Of a DNA stretch of 64,000 bases, positions 17,982 through 27,221 are shown piece after piece; position 1 is the stretch's first letter, and each line of letters opens with the position of its first letter. Origin of the DNA: Ningiella ruwaisensis (GTDB taxonomy: Bacteria > Pseudomonadota > Gammaproteobacteria > Enterobacterales > Alteromonadaceae). The stretch is from the NCBI RefSeq assembly GCF_004798935.1, contig NZ_RAHT01000002.1:434001-498000 (forward strand). The letters are read 5' to 3'. Under the pieces are notes generated by a model. That model was not told the origin of the DNA. It worked only from the letters and a program-made list of their open reading frames with translations, and did no database searches. The position numbers and the translations under genes are program-made.

Positions 17982-19421
17982 ATGAATGAAAAAATTCGCG
18001 TGAAAGATGTAACGCCCGTCAAAATTCAAAAGCCTAGCGAGGCGCTAACCAAGCCCAATTACTCGGCACGTAATCGAATTTATGTAAGGGCAGTTCAAGG
18101 CACCTTTGAAAATATCCGACGTTTTTTCGGTTTAATCTTTTTGGGTGCATTCGCGCTTATTCCCTGGCTCAACTATAACGGTCAGCAAGCTGTATTACTC
18201 GATATCGCAGAGCAGCGTTTTAACTTCTTTGCCATGACGCTCTGGCCTCAAGACCTGACAATACTTGCCTATATTCTTATTGTAAGTGCATTTGCACTGT
18301 TTTTTGTTACCACCTTCGCAGGCCGCGTATGGTGTGGCTTTATGTGTCCACAAACCACTTGGACCTTCATCTATATTTGGTTTGAAGAAAAAATAGAGGG
18401 TCCTCGAAACAAGCGTATGAAGCTGGATCAACGGAAAATGGACGCCGACAAGTTCTTACGTAAAACTGCTAAACATGTTGCTTGGGTGGGCGTGGCCCTG
18501 CTTACTGCTTTAACCTTTGTTGGTTATTTCACGCCAATTGATGCGCTTTTTGTCAACTTTTTCACCTTCGACGCCGGTTTTTGGTTGAGTTTTTGGGTGC
18601 TCTTTTTCACCTTCTGTACTTACGCCAATGCAGGTTATATGCGAGAAATAATGTGCACGCACATGTGTCCTTATGCGCGTTTTCAGTCAGCCATGTTTGA
18701 CAAAGATACCTATACTGTTGCCTATAATGCGCAGCGAGGTGAAAAACGCGGCCCACGCACCCGCAAAATGACACCTGAACAGGTTCAGGCGAAAGGCTTG
18801 GGCGATTGTATTGACTGTAACCTGTGTGTGCAGGTTTGTCCCACCGGCATAGATATTCGAAACGGTCTTCAATACGAGTGTATCAACTGTGGCGCATGCG
18901 TAGACGCTTGTAACGGCGTGATGGAGAAAATGGGCTATGAAAAAAATCTCATTAGCTTTACCTCCGAACATGAACTTAAGGGTGGAAAAACGCACATATT
19001 TCGCTCCAAGTTGCTAGGGTATGCGGTGGTACTTTGCGTAATGGTCGGGCTTTTAATTGCGGATATCGCAACGCGCGTTCCGCTTGAAGTTGATATCATC
19101 CGCGACCGAAACACCTTGTTTAGAGAGACAAACGAGGGCCTTATTGAAAATGTGTATACCCTTAAAATTTTAAATAAATCCCAGATTGATCGAAGCTATG
19201 CTATTCAGGTAAAAGGTTTAGTTGGTGCCAGATTTATAGGCAACGAGATCGTGGATGTTGCTGGCGGTGAAGTATTTACCCTGCCCGTTAGCGTTGCAAC
19301 CGCGCCAGAAAATCTGGAAATAGGCACGCAAAAAATCTATTTCCATGTCAGCACAGCTGACGAAAAAGGAGATGTAGTGGAAACCGAAGAACCCAGTACG
19401 TTTATTTTTACCGGTGTCTGA
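17982..19421 (+). CDS. ccoG: Cytochrome c oxidase accessory protein CcoG (FixG/RdxA)
   Basis: Membrane iron-sulfur protein needed to assemble cbb3-type cytochrome oxidase, probably in copper reduction. Multiple membrane helices surround RVWCGFMCPQTTW and CTHMCPYARFQSA. A double ferredoxin domain follows with CIDCNLCVQVCP and CINCGACVDACN, then a C-terminal Ig-like periplasmic domain (about residues 370-479). I chose ATG 17982 because MNEKIRVKDVTPV matches the N-terminus of relatives and GGAG lies 8 bp upstream, giving 479 residues; in-frame ATGs at 17952 and 17958 behind CAGGTG remain possible. The stop overlaps srkA by 8 bp. The oxidase genes are not in the window. Confidence 0.93.
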   Translation: MNEKIRVKDVTPVKIQKPSEALTKPNYSARNRIYVRAVQGTFENIRRFFGLIFLGAFALIPWLNYNGQQAVLLDIAEQRFNFFAMTLWPQDLTILAYILIVSAFALFFVTTFAGRVWCGFMCPQTTWTFIYIWFEEKIEGPRNKRMKLDQRKMDADKFLRKTAKHVAWVGVALLTALTFVGYFTPIDALFVNFFTFDAGFWLSFWVLFFTFCTYANAGYMREIMCTHMCPYARFQSAMFDKDTYTVAYNAQRGEKRGPRTRKMTPEQVQAKGLGDCIDCNLCVQVCPTGIDIRNGLQYECINCGACVDACNGVMEKMGYEKNLISFTSEHELKGGKTHIFRSKLLGYAVVLCVMVGLLIADIATRVPLEVDIIRDRNTLFRETNEGLIENVYTLKILNKSQIDRSYAIQVKGLVGARFIGNEIVDVAGGEVFTLPVSVATAPENLEIGTQKIYFHVSTADEKGDVVETEEPSTFIFTGV

Positions 19422-20400
19422 ATTTCATTTCACTAAATTAAGTCCCGAACTGATTCTCGATGGGATAGAAAGCTTGGGAGTGCGTGTCGCCTCAGGCTTG
19501 CTTGCCCTAAATAGCTATGAGAATCGTGTTTACCAGTTTACAGACGAGGACAATCAGCGCTTTGTAGTCAAGTTTTATCGCCCCAAGCGATGGAGCAATG
19601 AGCAAATTCTGGAAGAGCACGAGTTTAGTCAACTGTTAAGAGATGAAGATATCCCAGTTGTTGCGCCACTTAGTTTCAAGGGTAATTCCCTGCATAGTCT
19701 GGATGAGTATCGCTTTGCGTTATTTCCATCGGTCGGTGGACGACAATTTGAAGTGGATAACCTGGACCAGCTTGAATGGGTAGGCAGAAGTATCGGTAAA
19801 ATGCATCGTCTGGCGCACACCAGAGCATTTACACATCGTCCTGCTTTTAGTTTAAACACTCACTTAGTAGAGCCCTTAAATACACTTAAAACCTACAATA
19901 TTGTTCCCCATCATTTGCAGACGGCTTTTTTTACGATTATTGAACAGCTTATCACCCGCACCAGCCACTGCTATAACGAAGCGGTCTCCAGGCTAGAGCA
20001 TGAAATAAGATTACATGGTGATGTGCATCCCGGAAATATACTTTGGCGCGATGGGCCTATGTTTGTCGATTTTGATGACTGTAGAAATGGTCCAGCCATT
20101 CAAGATTTATGGATGATGTTAAGCGGCGACAGACAGCAACAGCTCATTCAATTAGATACGCTAATCTCAGCCTACGAAGAATTTCATGATATTGACTACG
20201 CCTCTTTTCACCTTATTGAACCTTTGCGCGCAATGCGCATGGTACATTATATGGCATGGTTAGCGGTGCGCTGGCAAGATCCTGCCTTCCCCCAAGCATT
20301 TCCCTGGTTTGGAGAAGATAAATATTGGGAAGGGCAAATCCTGGCGCTTAAAGAACAGTATGCCGCATTAAATGAGCCCGTCTTAAAACTTGGGTATTGA
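19414..20400 (+). CDS. srkA: Stress response serine/threonine kinase SrkA (YihE/RdoA)
   Basis: Cytoplasmic kinase with an aminoglycoside-phosphotransferase fold; in E. coli it counters stress-induced death and acts in the Cpx response. 328 residues. The ATP lysine lies in RFVVKFYRP, the catalytic loop is LHGDVHPGNIL (Asp and Asn present), and the metal aspartate is in FVDFDDCRNGP. The start is GTG at 19414, overlapping the end of ccoG by 8 bp, so translational coupling is likely. In E. coli srkA is followed by dsbA; here dsbA is 4.2 kb downstream with three genes inserted between. Confidence 0.93.
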   Translation: MSEFHFTKLSPELILDGIESLGVRVASGLLALNSYENRVYQFTDEDNQRFVVKFYRPKRWSNEQILEEHEFSQLLRDEDIPVVAPLSFKGNSLHSLDEYRFALFPSVGGRQFEVDNLDQLEWVGRSIGKMHRLAHTRAFTHRPAFSLNTHLVEPLNTLKTYNIVPHHLQTAFFTIIEQLITRTSHCYNEAVSRLEHEIRLHGDVHPGNILWRDGPMFVDFDDCRNGPAIQDLWMMLSGDRQQQLIQLDTLISAYEEFHDIDYASFHLIEPLRAMRMVHYMAWLAVRWQDPAFPQAFPWFGEDKYWEGQILALKEQYAALNEPVLKLGY

Positions 20401-20452
20401 TGCACGCCAGAATGACGGTATCTATCACTCAATTTGATTCAGTCCAAGCGGC

Positions 20453-21304
20453 TCATTCAGAAGATTTATTCTCCCAGTATCGCGCTATAGCGTCTTTAGC
20501 AACAATGCCAAGCACATCCTGATTCAGCCCCTTAGCGTCACCTAAAAACATCTGAGCAATTTCCTTATCCGCTGCAGCCGTTACAACCAAATCAATTGCA
20601 TCATCAATGGATTGTCCTGTTTCGCTGTAACGAACATGATGCTCTAAATCAATTAAATGATCGTTGCGTTCACTAAACCACTTTCGAAACACCATCTTGG
20701 CAAGCTCTTTATAACGCGGTTGATGCGCGCCAAACACAATAAGGAAGATATCTGAACTTGCTTTGTTGTAGGTTGCATCAATGGTATCCAAACTACTTAC
20801 CAGGCGCTCAACTTCGTCATCTGCACTTAGGGATAGAAGTCGCGCAAATATTGGCTCAAGGCAGCGCGTGTAGGTTAAAAACGAATTGTGACAAATCGTA
20901 TCGCTGTTATCATTTTCTTCCAGAAATTTCGCGGTCGCTTCTTGCAACTGCGCTTGTAAGCCCTTATCGATAAACTCCAAAACCTGCTTTGACCAAAGGT
21001 CAACTGCCGACTTGACCTGGCCCGCCCGATTTTGCGTTAAAGCGAAATAGCAGGCCATGGGAAGATGAGCTAGCGCTTTTAAGTGATGATAATAGCGACC
21101 ATTTATTTCGTAACTATGCTCTTTTTCTCCACATTTTGCGATTAGTCTACTATCCATTTTGATGATAATGAGCACTTCACCTGTCATTAGTCGCTTTTTA
21201 ATCTTTTCTTTCATCACAGCATACTGCTCGTGAAACGTGGCGTTTATATCTTTAAATATGCCTTCGTCAGGTAATTGACTTGTGTCCTTGATTTTAGCGC
21301 TCAT
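20453..21304 (-). CDS. Conserved-looking cytoplasmic protein, unknown function
   Basis: 283 residues, no signal peptide or membrane helix, largely alpha-helical. ATG 21304 has AGAGAGGAAAGG upstream. The first third has a short beta-like segment (GEVLIIIKMDSRLIAKCGEKEH) followed by a region rich in helices and charged residues. I do not recognise a domain. Codon usage looks like its neighbours. It lies between srkA (convergent) and the lipid A deacylase (50 bp upstream on the same strand), but nothing links it to either. Confidence 0.6.
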   Translation of the reverse strand: MSAKIKDTSQLPDEGIFKDINATFHEQYAVMKEKIKKRLMTGEVLIIIKMDSRLIAKCGEKEHSYEINGRYYHHLKALAHLPMACYFALTQNRAGQVKSAVDLWSKQVLEFIDKGLQAQLQEATAKFLEENDNSDTICHNSFLTYTRCLEPIFARLLSLSADDEVERLVSSLDTIDATYNKASSDIFLIVFGAHQPRYKELAKMVFRKWFSERNDHLIDLEHHVRYSETGQSIDDAIDLVVTAAADKEIAQMFLGDAKGLNQDVLGIVAKDAIARYWENKSSE

Positions 21305-21353
21305 ACCTTTCCTCTCTGTTGGCTGCTTGTGCTTGTCGCTTATCGCGAAACAC

Positions 21354-21917
21354 TCAAAAATGATAAGAATAGCCTAGACTTAAAAAATCCAAGCCCGGGT
21401 TTTTCGTATTGAATCCGCCATTTGAATAATGCATGTATCGAATAAAAACTTGATTTCGATTCTCTTTATCCAGACCTAAAATAAAGCCAATGCGATCTTC
21501 AAACTGATAGTTTGAACCGATATCCCGTCCGGCAAATTTCTCATCGTGCACATAACTTACGCCTATTCCAAATTCGAGAAAAAGCGGATAGCGCTGGTCA
21601 ATATCCGTTAATTTTTTTACAAATACAGGAGAGAGCGCGAGCGCCCATGACGCATCGTCAAAAAAATTGTTCTCTGTTTTCCAAAAATTCACACTTGCCT
21701 CCCAATACAGGCGGGATTGTCCAATGATTGGAATTTCAAAAACGTCAGTCGTATAGGGTCGGTAGGCTAGTCTCGTTCCCTGAAGATTGGATGAACCGTC
21801 CAAATAGTCAATAGAAACAGCCTGCCTATGATGACTGTCCTGAGCATAAAGGTTGTGACTACCCATTAACAAAGTGAGAGAAATGAGGATGTGGCTGAAG
21901 CATCTATAGTTATGCAT
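21354..21917 (-). CDS. pagL: Lipid A 3-O-deacylase, PagL-like outer-membrane beta-barrel
   Basis: Removes the 3-O acyl chain from lipid A in the outer membrane. 187 residues with a signal peptide ending LYAQ. Alternating beta-barrel strands follow, with the C-terminal aromatic (YHF). The PagL active site motif is visible in RYMHYSNGGFNTKNPG (catalytic His and Ser), then LGYSYHF. AAGGA precedes the ATG. Deacylation would alter outer-membrane charge and immune recognition; the real substrate here is inferred from the family. Confidence 0.82.
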   Translation of the reverse strand: MHNYRCFSHILISLTLLMGSHNLYAQDSHHRQAVSIDYLDGSSNLQGTRLAYRPYTTDVFEIPIIGQSRLYWEASVNFWKTENNFFDDASWALALSPVFVKKLTDIDQRYPLFLEFGIGVSYVHDEKFAGRDIGSNYQFEDRIGFILGLDKENRNQVFIRYMHYSNGGFNTKNPGLDFLSLGYSYHF

Positions 21918-22147
21918 GTGCGTCCTTTGTTAGAAAACTGATACTAGTCTTCGATAAGCAAAACATATTCCTAAGGCTGAATATAGATAACTTATATTTT
22001 TCAGAAACTTATGCTTCTCATTCTTTTCGAGAATCAGTCATACTATGAAATTTAAGCCTAAACTTGTGAAAGTATTGCAAATGTCATTCTTTGCGATAAA
22101 ACGTTGTCGTTGTAATTGTTAAGGCATTCTTTTATATTGCGCAGCAT

Positions 22148-22396
22148 CAAGGTGCTTTTGTTGAGTGTTATGAACAGTCAGCAAAAGGTAAACGGGAAAC
22201 AGGTGAAAAACCTGTACTGCCCCCGCAACGGTAATTAACAGGCAGAAATGCCAGTTCAGCAGATATATTGTAAAAATAATCAATAGGTCATCCACTGTGA
22301 TCTTACGCGCGTTGAGTCAGCTGTGACTTTTTTAAATGCGTCAAGATCGTGGGAAGGTTTTGCATGAATGTTAAGAGTCCGGATACCGGCCTTGTA
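22148..22396 (+). promoter_or_regulatory. Adenosylcobalamin riboswitch
   Basis: The conserved core is unmistakable: GGTGC (22151), AAACGGGAAACAGGTG, ACTGCCCCCGCAACGG around 22216-22231, GTGGGAAGG near 22349-22357 and the B12 box AGAGTCCGGATACCGGCC at 22374-22391. Between the two halves lies an insertion of about 75 nt, making this a long form. Downstream (about 22397-22455) a pyrimidine-rich arm AGCCTCTTCTTT can pair with AAAGAAAGGGGCT, the probable expression platform. It controls btuB 100 bp further on, shutting it off when cobalamin is plentiful. Confidence 0.93.
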
Positions 22397-22493
22397 AGCG
22401 AGCCTCTTCTTTATACCCTGTTGTAAATACAGAGAAAAAGAAAGGGGCTTTAAATTGTCAGTTTGCTCGGCGGGAGCAATCACAAGGATTATC

Positions 22494-24437
22494 ATGACTT
22501 TTAATAACAAAAACGCTCTGCTTTTGGCAAAAGCAGCGGCGCTAGGTTCCATTTTTCTGCAATCAAGCGGATACGCCAATCTAAACAATAGTGTTGATAC
22601 CGAGATTATTAGTATTAGCGGTTCAAGAACAGCATTACCTCACTATCAAGTTGCCGGTGCCATAAGCGTCATTGATGAGGCGCAAATTAAAGCATCTGGC
22701 GCGATTAGCTTAAGCGAATTATTGCGTAGCATTCCATCGGTGAACATTTCAAAATCGGGCCCCTTAGGTACGCTCAGTGAGCTTAGACTTCGAGGGTCAG
22801 AATCCAATCACGTATTAGTGCTAATAGACGGGGTCGAAATTAACGACTTGGGACAAGGCGGTTTAATCGATTTATCACACATTCTACTGGCAAATATTGA
22901 ACGCGTAGAAATTCTCAGGGGTCCGCAAAGCGCCGTATGGGGGAGCGCCGCTGTCGGCGGCATCATCAGTATTACCAGTAAAACTGCAAATAAAAACAAT
23001 GCCTTCCTTGAGGGAAGCGTAGGGAGCGCAGCGAGCACCCAAATAAGTGCTGGCATGTCAAACACGCAACAAAAACTGTCCTATAGTCTAAGCGCAAACC
23101 TTATTGATACCGATGGTGAAAACATTGCGCGTGAAGGCGATGAAGCAGATGGCTATCGAAACGCCAGTGTTTTCGCAAAGCTTAATTATGCTTTCTCGCC
23201 TGATAACCGAGTAAGTACTAACATGCGTATCGTTGACTATAAAAGCGATTTTGACGAGACGGATTTTAGTAGCGGTTTAATTGCAGATGCCAACAACATC
23301 AGTCGTGGCGAACAACTTTCTTTTGGCTTGGATTGGTATCTTAATTTAGTAAAACAAAATCAGGCAAACGCTCCTTTTCTCTGGTCTCAGAATCTATCAT
23401 TTCAATATTCGCAGCAAAGCAACGACAATTTTGCCAATGATAGTTTTACCGGCAGCACAAGCGGTGAAAAATGGCGAATGATCTATTATCATCACTTTGG
23501 CTTTTCTAATGGCCACTTCAACCTTGGCCTTGAGGGGGTTGATGAGCAATTTTCCCAAAGCGGACCAGTAAGCTTTGGCGATCCTAACCAAAATCAAAGC
23601 AACACAAGTCTTTCGTTTATAGCCGATAGTGCACAGCAACTTACTGAGCAACTTGCCTTAAATGCAAGCTATCGCTACGACAACAACGAAATTTTTGATA
23701 ACGCAAGTAGCTATCGCTTTGGGATTAATTATAGTTTTAGTTCGCATATCAACACTTTTACTAGCGTTGGTAAAGCTGTGAAAAACCCTTCTTTTACCGA
23801 ACGGTTTGGCTTTTTCCCCGGCACTTTTTTAGGCAATGCTGAGCTATCGCCAGAGTCATCCACCTCATTTGAGGCCGGGTTAAGGGCGCAATTAAGATCA
23901 GGGAGTATTCAGGTTTCCTGGTATCAGGCTATTCTGGAAGATGAAATACTGGGTTTTGAGTTTGATCCAGAAAGCGGCCTGTTTACTGCTCTAAATGCAT
24001 TGAACGATAGCGAACGGGAAGGTATTGAATTGGAAATGAGCTTAAGCACAGGGGATGTTGATTGGGCGCTTTCATATGCCTATTTAGATGCAACGGAGCA
24101 AAACGCTGAAGGCCAAGCGAGTACCGAATTGAGACGCGCGCGCCACAGCGGTTCAATGTGGCTGAGCTACAATATTACTGCCACGCACCAAATATACCTG
24201 CAGGCAGATTATACAGGAGAAAGAAAAGACCGCTTTTTCCCACCTTTCCCGCAGGCCGCACAAATAATTAATCTCGATAATTACTGGCTTTTGAGCGCAA
24301 ACTACCGATATAAACCAAATATGCAATGGACCTTTTCGTTGCGTGTAAGCAATGCGCTAGACACCGAATATGAAGATGTGGTGGGTTTTAGCGGAGAATC
24401 TCGGCGAATATTTGCCAGGGCAAGATACGACTGGTAG
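22494..24437 (+). CDS. btuB: TonB-dependent cobalamin receptor BtuB
   Basis: Outer-membrane 22-strand barrel importing vitamin B12 with TonB energy. 647 residues from ATG 22494, which follows AAGGA by 5 bp; a longer TTG-started frame from 22455 runs through the riboswitch leader and is rejected. Signal peptide to about residue 30, a TonB-box-like TEIISISG, a plug domain with LRGSESNHVLVLIDGVEIN and RVEILRGPQSAVWGS, then barrel strands ending in an aromatic residue (RYDW). The riboswitch directly upstream makes the substrate assignment strong. No btuCDF genes are adjacent. Confidence 0.92.
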   Translation: MTFNNKNALLLAKAAALGSIFLQSSGYANLNNSVDTEIISISGSRTALPHYQVAGAISVIDEAQIKASGAISLSELLRSIPSVNISKSGPLGTLSELRLRGSESNHVLVLIDGVEINDLGQGGLIDLSHILLANIERVEILRGPQSAVWGSAAVGGIISITSKTANKNNAFLEGSVGSAASTQISAGMSNTQQKLSYSLSANLIDTDGENIAREGDEADGYRNASVFAKLNYAFSPDNRVSTNMRIVDYKSDFDETDFSSGLIADANNISRGEQLSFGLDWYLNLVKQNQANAPFLWSQNLSFQYSQQSNDNFANDSFTGSTSGEKWRMIYYHHFGFSNGHFNLGLEGVDEQFSQSGPVSFGDPNQNQSNTSLSFIADSAQQLTEQLALNASYRYDNNEIFDNASSYRFGINYSFSSHINTFTSVGKAVKNPSFTERFGFFPGTFLGNAELSPESSTSFEAGLRAQLRSGSIQVSWYQAILEDEILGFEFDPESGLFTALNALNDSEREGIELEMSLSTGDVDWALSYAYLDATEQNAEGQASTELRRARHSGSMWLSYNITATHQIYLQADYTGERKDRFFPPFPQAAQIINLDNYWLLSANYRYKPNMQWTFSLRVSNALDTEYEDVVGFSGESRRIFARARYDW

Positions 24438-24560
24438 GAATCACCTGTGTGCATAAGCGAGTATTCTGGTATCTACTTGGGTTAAAGCTTATGCTATGCT
24501 TTTTATGAACTTATGTGTAAAAATTAACTCTTAAAGGCTCGTTAGTTAAGGAACTTAAAA

Positions 24561-25199
24561 ATGAAGAAGTATTTGGTCGCTATGACTTTCGCCTCACTTA
24601 TGGCGCTTGGTTTATCTGCTCATGCATTCGCTCAGGTTATGCAGTGGGAAGAAGGTAAGCATTATGAAGTGATTGCAGAAGAAGCCACAGCAAAACCTGA
24701 AGTGAAAGAATTTTTTTCGTTTTGGTGCCCAGCATGTTATCGCTTTGAGGCCGTTGTACCTGAAATCAAAAAAGCGTTACCTGAAGGGGTAAAGTTTGAG
24801 AAAGTTCACGTCAATTTCATGCGCTTTGCAGGAGCCGATGTTCAGGATGCTGCAACAAAAGCAATGATGATTGGAAAAAGTCTCAAGAAGCAAGATCAAC
24901 TTGCAGGCGCTATTTTCAACTACATTCATGAACAGCGAGCAACGGTGACCGGTTTAGACGATCTACGAAAAGTGTTTATCGTCAATGGTGTAGAAGCTGA
25001 GGATTTTGACAAGCAGGCGAAAAGTTTTAGTGTCAATAGCCTTGTAGCTCGAAATAACAACGCTGTGAGTGAATATCGCGAACATTTGAGCGGTGTTCCA
25101 AACTTTATTGTCAACGGTAAATATCAAGTCAATTTAGGCAGTGTGCAAACGATGGATGAAATTGTTGATCTTATCGCATGGCTGGCTGAGCAAAAATAA
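24561..25199 (+). CDS. dsbA: Periplasmic thiol:disulfide oxidoreductase DsbA
   Basis: Introduces disulfides into exported proteins. 212 residues with a signal peptide ending AFAQ, a thioredoxin fold and helical insertion. The active site is C56-P-A-C59 (FWCPACYRFE), where E. coli DsbA has CPHC. The cis-proline is in SGVPNFIVN. The His-to-Ala change in the dipeptide would be expected to lower oxidising power, a prediction from E. coli mutants of this position. It is followed by a strong terminator. In E. coli it lies behind srkA; here it has its own upstream gap of 123 bp. Confidence 0.93.
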   Translation: MKKYLVAMTFASLMALGLSAHAFAQVMQWEEGKHYEVIAEEATAKPEVKEFFSFWCPACYRFEAVVPEIKKALPEGVKFEKVHVNFMRFAGADVQDAATKAMMIGKSLKKQDQLAGAIFNYIHEQRATVTGLDDLRKVFIVNGVEAEDFDKQAKSFSVNSLVARNNNAVSEYREHLSGVPNFIVNGKYQVNLGSVQTMDEIVDLIAWLAEQK

Positions 25200-25211
25200 G
25201 CAAACAGAAAG

Positions 25212-25250
25212 AAAAAACGGACAGTGTGTATTGACCTGTCCGTTTTTTTT
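25212..25250. terminator. Bidirectional terminator between dsbA and sulP
   Basis: The stem ACGGACAG / CTGTCCGT has an 11-nt loop, flanked by six A and eight T. Suits dsbA on the plus strand and could also end sulP transcripts. Confidence 0.85.
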
Positions 25251-25339
25251 ATGCTCAAGTAACGCTGGATAAGAGACCTGGTGCTGAGCTTTAGTTTTGA
25301 ACTTTAATTTCTTGGCTTTGATTTCTTAGGCTTGGTAAT

Positions 25340-26905
25340 TTAGCCTAGTTCATCAGAGGCAATTTTGTATCGCGGATCCTCATTTACGTTGATTTCGACA
25401 TACTCACCTGCCTTTTTCAGCAGAACGCGACAATCATTGCTAATATGGCGAATATGCAGTGTTTTTCCCTGTTCTTTATATTTATCCGCCAAGCTATCGA
25501 GTGCATCAACGCCCGAAGAATCCCAAATTCTTGAATCTTTAAAGTCAATAACAACGTCTTCCGGATCATTTTGCGGGTCAAAAATGTCCTTAAAGTGGCT
25601 AACAGAGCCGAAAAACAGTGGGCCATCTAAATCATAAACTTTCCAACCATCTTCATCGGTATGAGTGCGAGCAGCAATATGAGTGGCATGCTTCCATGCA
25701 AACACAAGCGCTGATACGATAACACCCACAACCACCGCTATAGCCAAATCCGCAATAACGGTAATCGCCGTAACGAGGAAAAGCACAAAGGCATCTTCTT
25801 TATTTACGCCGCGGATTATTCTAAAACTGGCCCATTCAAAGGTCCCAATCACAACCACAAACATTACGCCAACAAGCGCAGCAAGCGGGATCATTTCAAT
25901 CAGAGGAGCTGCAAACAGAATAAATCCAAGCAGCACCATTGCCGCTGTGATACCAGACAATCTTCCGCGTCCGCCTGAGTTAATGTTGATCATGCTCTGA
26001 CCAATCATGGCACAACCGCCCATTCCACCAAAAAAACCATTAACGGTATTGGCAACACCCTGCCCCACACACTCTTTGTTTCCGCGACCACGAGTGTCAG
26101 TCATTTCGTCTATCAGGCTTAGGGTGAGTAGCGATTCGATTAATCCAACCAAGCAGAGAATAACGGCAGTTGGCAGAATGATGTAAAGCGTTTCAAGCGT
26201 GAAAGGCACCATGGGGATCGCGAAAGATGGTAATTCACCGGCCAATGTTACCGTCGCTTTTTCGGTTTCTGGAACCATATCCCTAACAAAATCAATTACG
26301 GTGCGCGCTTCTAAATCCAAGCCGTGTACAAGCAAGGTTACCGTAACGATGGCGACGAGGGATGCTGGCACCGCTTTGGTTAATTTAGGCAGCAAATAAA
26401 TGATGGCCATCGTAAGCAAAACCAAACCCAGCATCCAGTAAAGCATGCTGCCGCTCATCCAGGTAAGCTCACCAAAGCTATTGGTAACTTTAAATTGGCC
26501 CAATTGAGCTAAAAATATAACGATTGCCAAGCCGTTCACAAATCCGAGCATGACAGGATACGGCACCAGGCGAATAAATTTACCTAACCGAAAAACGCCT
26601 GCAAGTATTTGCAACACGCCAGCCAATACTACCGCTGCAAATAAATACTGCACGCCATACTGCGCAACAAGTGCCACCATTACGACTGCCATTGCACCGG
26701 TAGCGCCTGAAATCATGCCGGGACGTCCGCCAATGGCAGAGGTAATAAGACCCATCATAAAGGCCGCGTAGAGGCCTACCATAGGCTCAACACCTGCCAC
26801 AAAAGCAAAGGCAACCGCTTCAGGCACCAAGGCTAGAGCAACGGTAATTCCTGAAAGCACATCGTTTTTAATGTTGCCCTCTGTGCCATTGATAATATTA
26901 AACAT
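25340..26905 (-). CDS. SulP-family anion transporter with STAS domain
   Basis: Inner-membrane transporter of the SLC26/SulP family; members carry sulfate, bicarbonate or dicarboxylates. 521 residues. Hydrophobic core from residue 15 to about 395 with the family features [17 protein letters not shown] and [17 protein letters not shown]. The C-terminal STAS domain (about 420-510) contains [22 protein letters not shown], the region that includes the usual phosphorylatable serine. The substrate cannot be decided; bicarbonate or sulfate are the usual options in marine bacteria. A 316-bp gap separates it from the divergent phosphatase-kinase gene. Confidence 0.88.
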   Translation of the reverse strand: MFNIINGTEGNIKNDVLSGITVALALVPEAVAFAFVAGVEPMVGLYAAFMMGLITSAIGGRPGMISGATGAMAVVMVALVAQYGVQYLFAAVVLAGVLQILAGVFRLGKFIRLVPYPVMLGFVNGLAIVIFLAQLGQFKVTNSFGELTWMSGSMLYWMLGLVLLTMAIIYLLPKLTKAVPASLVAIVTVTLLVHGLDLEARTVIDFVRDMVPETEKATVTLAGELPSFAIPMVPFTLETLYIILPTAVILCLVGLIESLLTLSLIDEMTDTRGRGNKECVGQGVANTVNGFFGGMGGCAMIGQSMININSGGRGRLSGITAAMVLLGFILFAAPLIEMIPLAALVGVMFVVVIGTFEWASFRIIRGVNKEDAFVLFLVTAITVIADLAIAVVVGVIVSALVFAWKHATHIAARTHTDEDGWKVYDLDGPLFFGSVSHFKDIFDPQNDPEDVVIDFKDSRIWDSSGVDALDSLADKYKEQGKTLHIRHISNDCRVLLKKAGEYVEINVNEDPRYKIASDELG

Positions 26906-27000
26906 ATTTTCTCTGTCTTGTTTTTAAGATGCGCGCGAGTCTAGCAGAATCAGGACGCAAAATCTTTTAACAGTATGTTAATACAAGTAATGAGGGTTTA

Positions 27001-27060
27001 TGTGAGCTTTGTGTGTAAAAGTTTCTCATCTCGGCCACTATCCTTCTTAAAAAGCTCACA
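27001..27060. repeat. Spaced 10-bp inverted repeat upstream of a sigma-54 candidate
   Basis: TGTGAGCTTT (27001-27010) and its exact complement AAAGCTCACA (27051-27060) are separated by 40 bp, so equivalent points lie about 50 bp apart, near five helical turns. The repeat lies 60 bp before the sigma-54 promoter at 27120. This looks like paired activator sites. The core AAAGCT recurs in the motifs at 28881, 36333 and 44732. The rest of the 26906-27221 gap holds no gene that I can see. Confidence 0.5.
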
Positions 27061-27119
27061 ATTGATACCGACTAACTGAATATCTATATGATTTTTATGT
27101 AATTAATTTGATTTTTACT

Positions 27120-27135
27120 TGGAGCGAGACTTGCA
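27120..27135 (+). promoter_or_regulatory. Sigma-54 promoter candidate for phosphatase-lipid kinase fusion
   Basis: TGGAGCGAGACTTGCA: GG-N10-GC with TGG at -24, CG at the consensus position and TTGCA at -12. It lies 87 bp before the GTG start and has the inverted repeat 27001-27060 at an enhancer-like distance. Confidence 0.65.
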
Positions 27136-27221
27136 AGACCTGCAATAAATACCGCAAATAAAAACATTCAGGCTTTCTTCAGACCTGCTGTTGATAACAA
27201 GTAAAAAAGGACTCAAGACTC

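Noticed and set aside
21957-21972. Sigma-54-like site AGGAATATGTTTTGCT upstream of the PagL-like gene
   Set aside because: GG-N10-GC spacing and TTGCT fit, but the -24 half matches only GG; bare GG-N10-GC is common by chance at this GC content.
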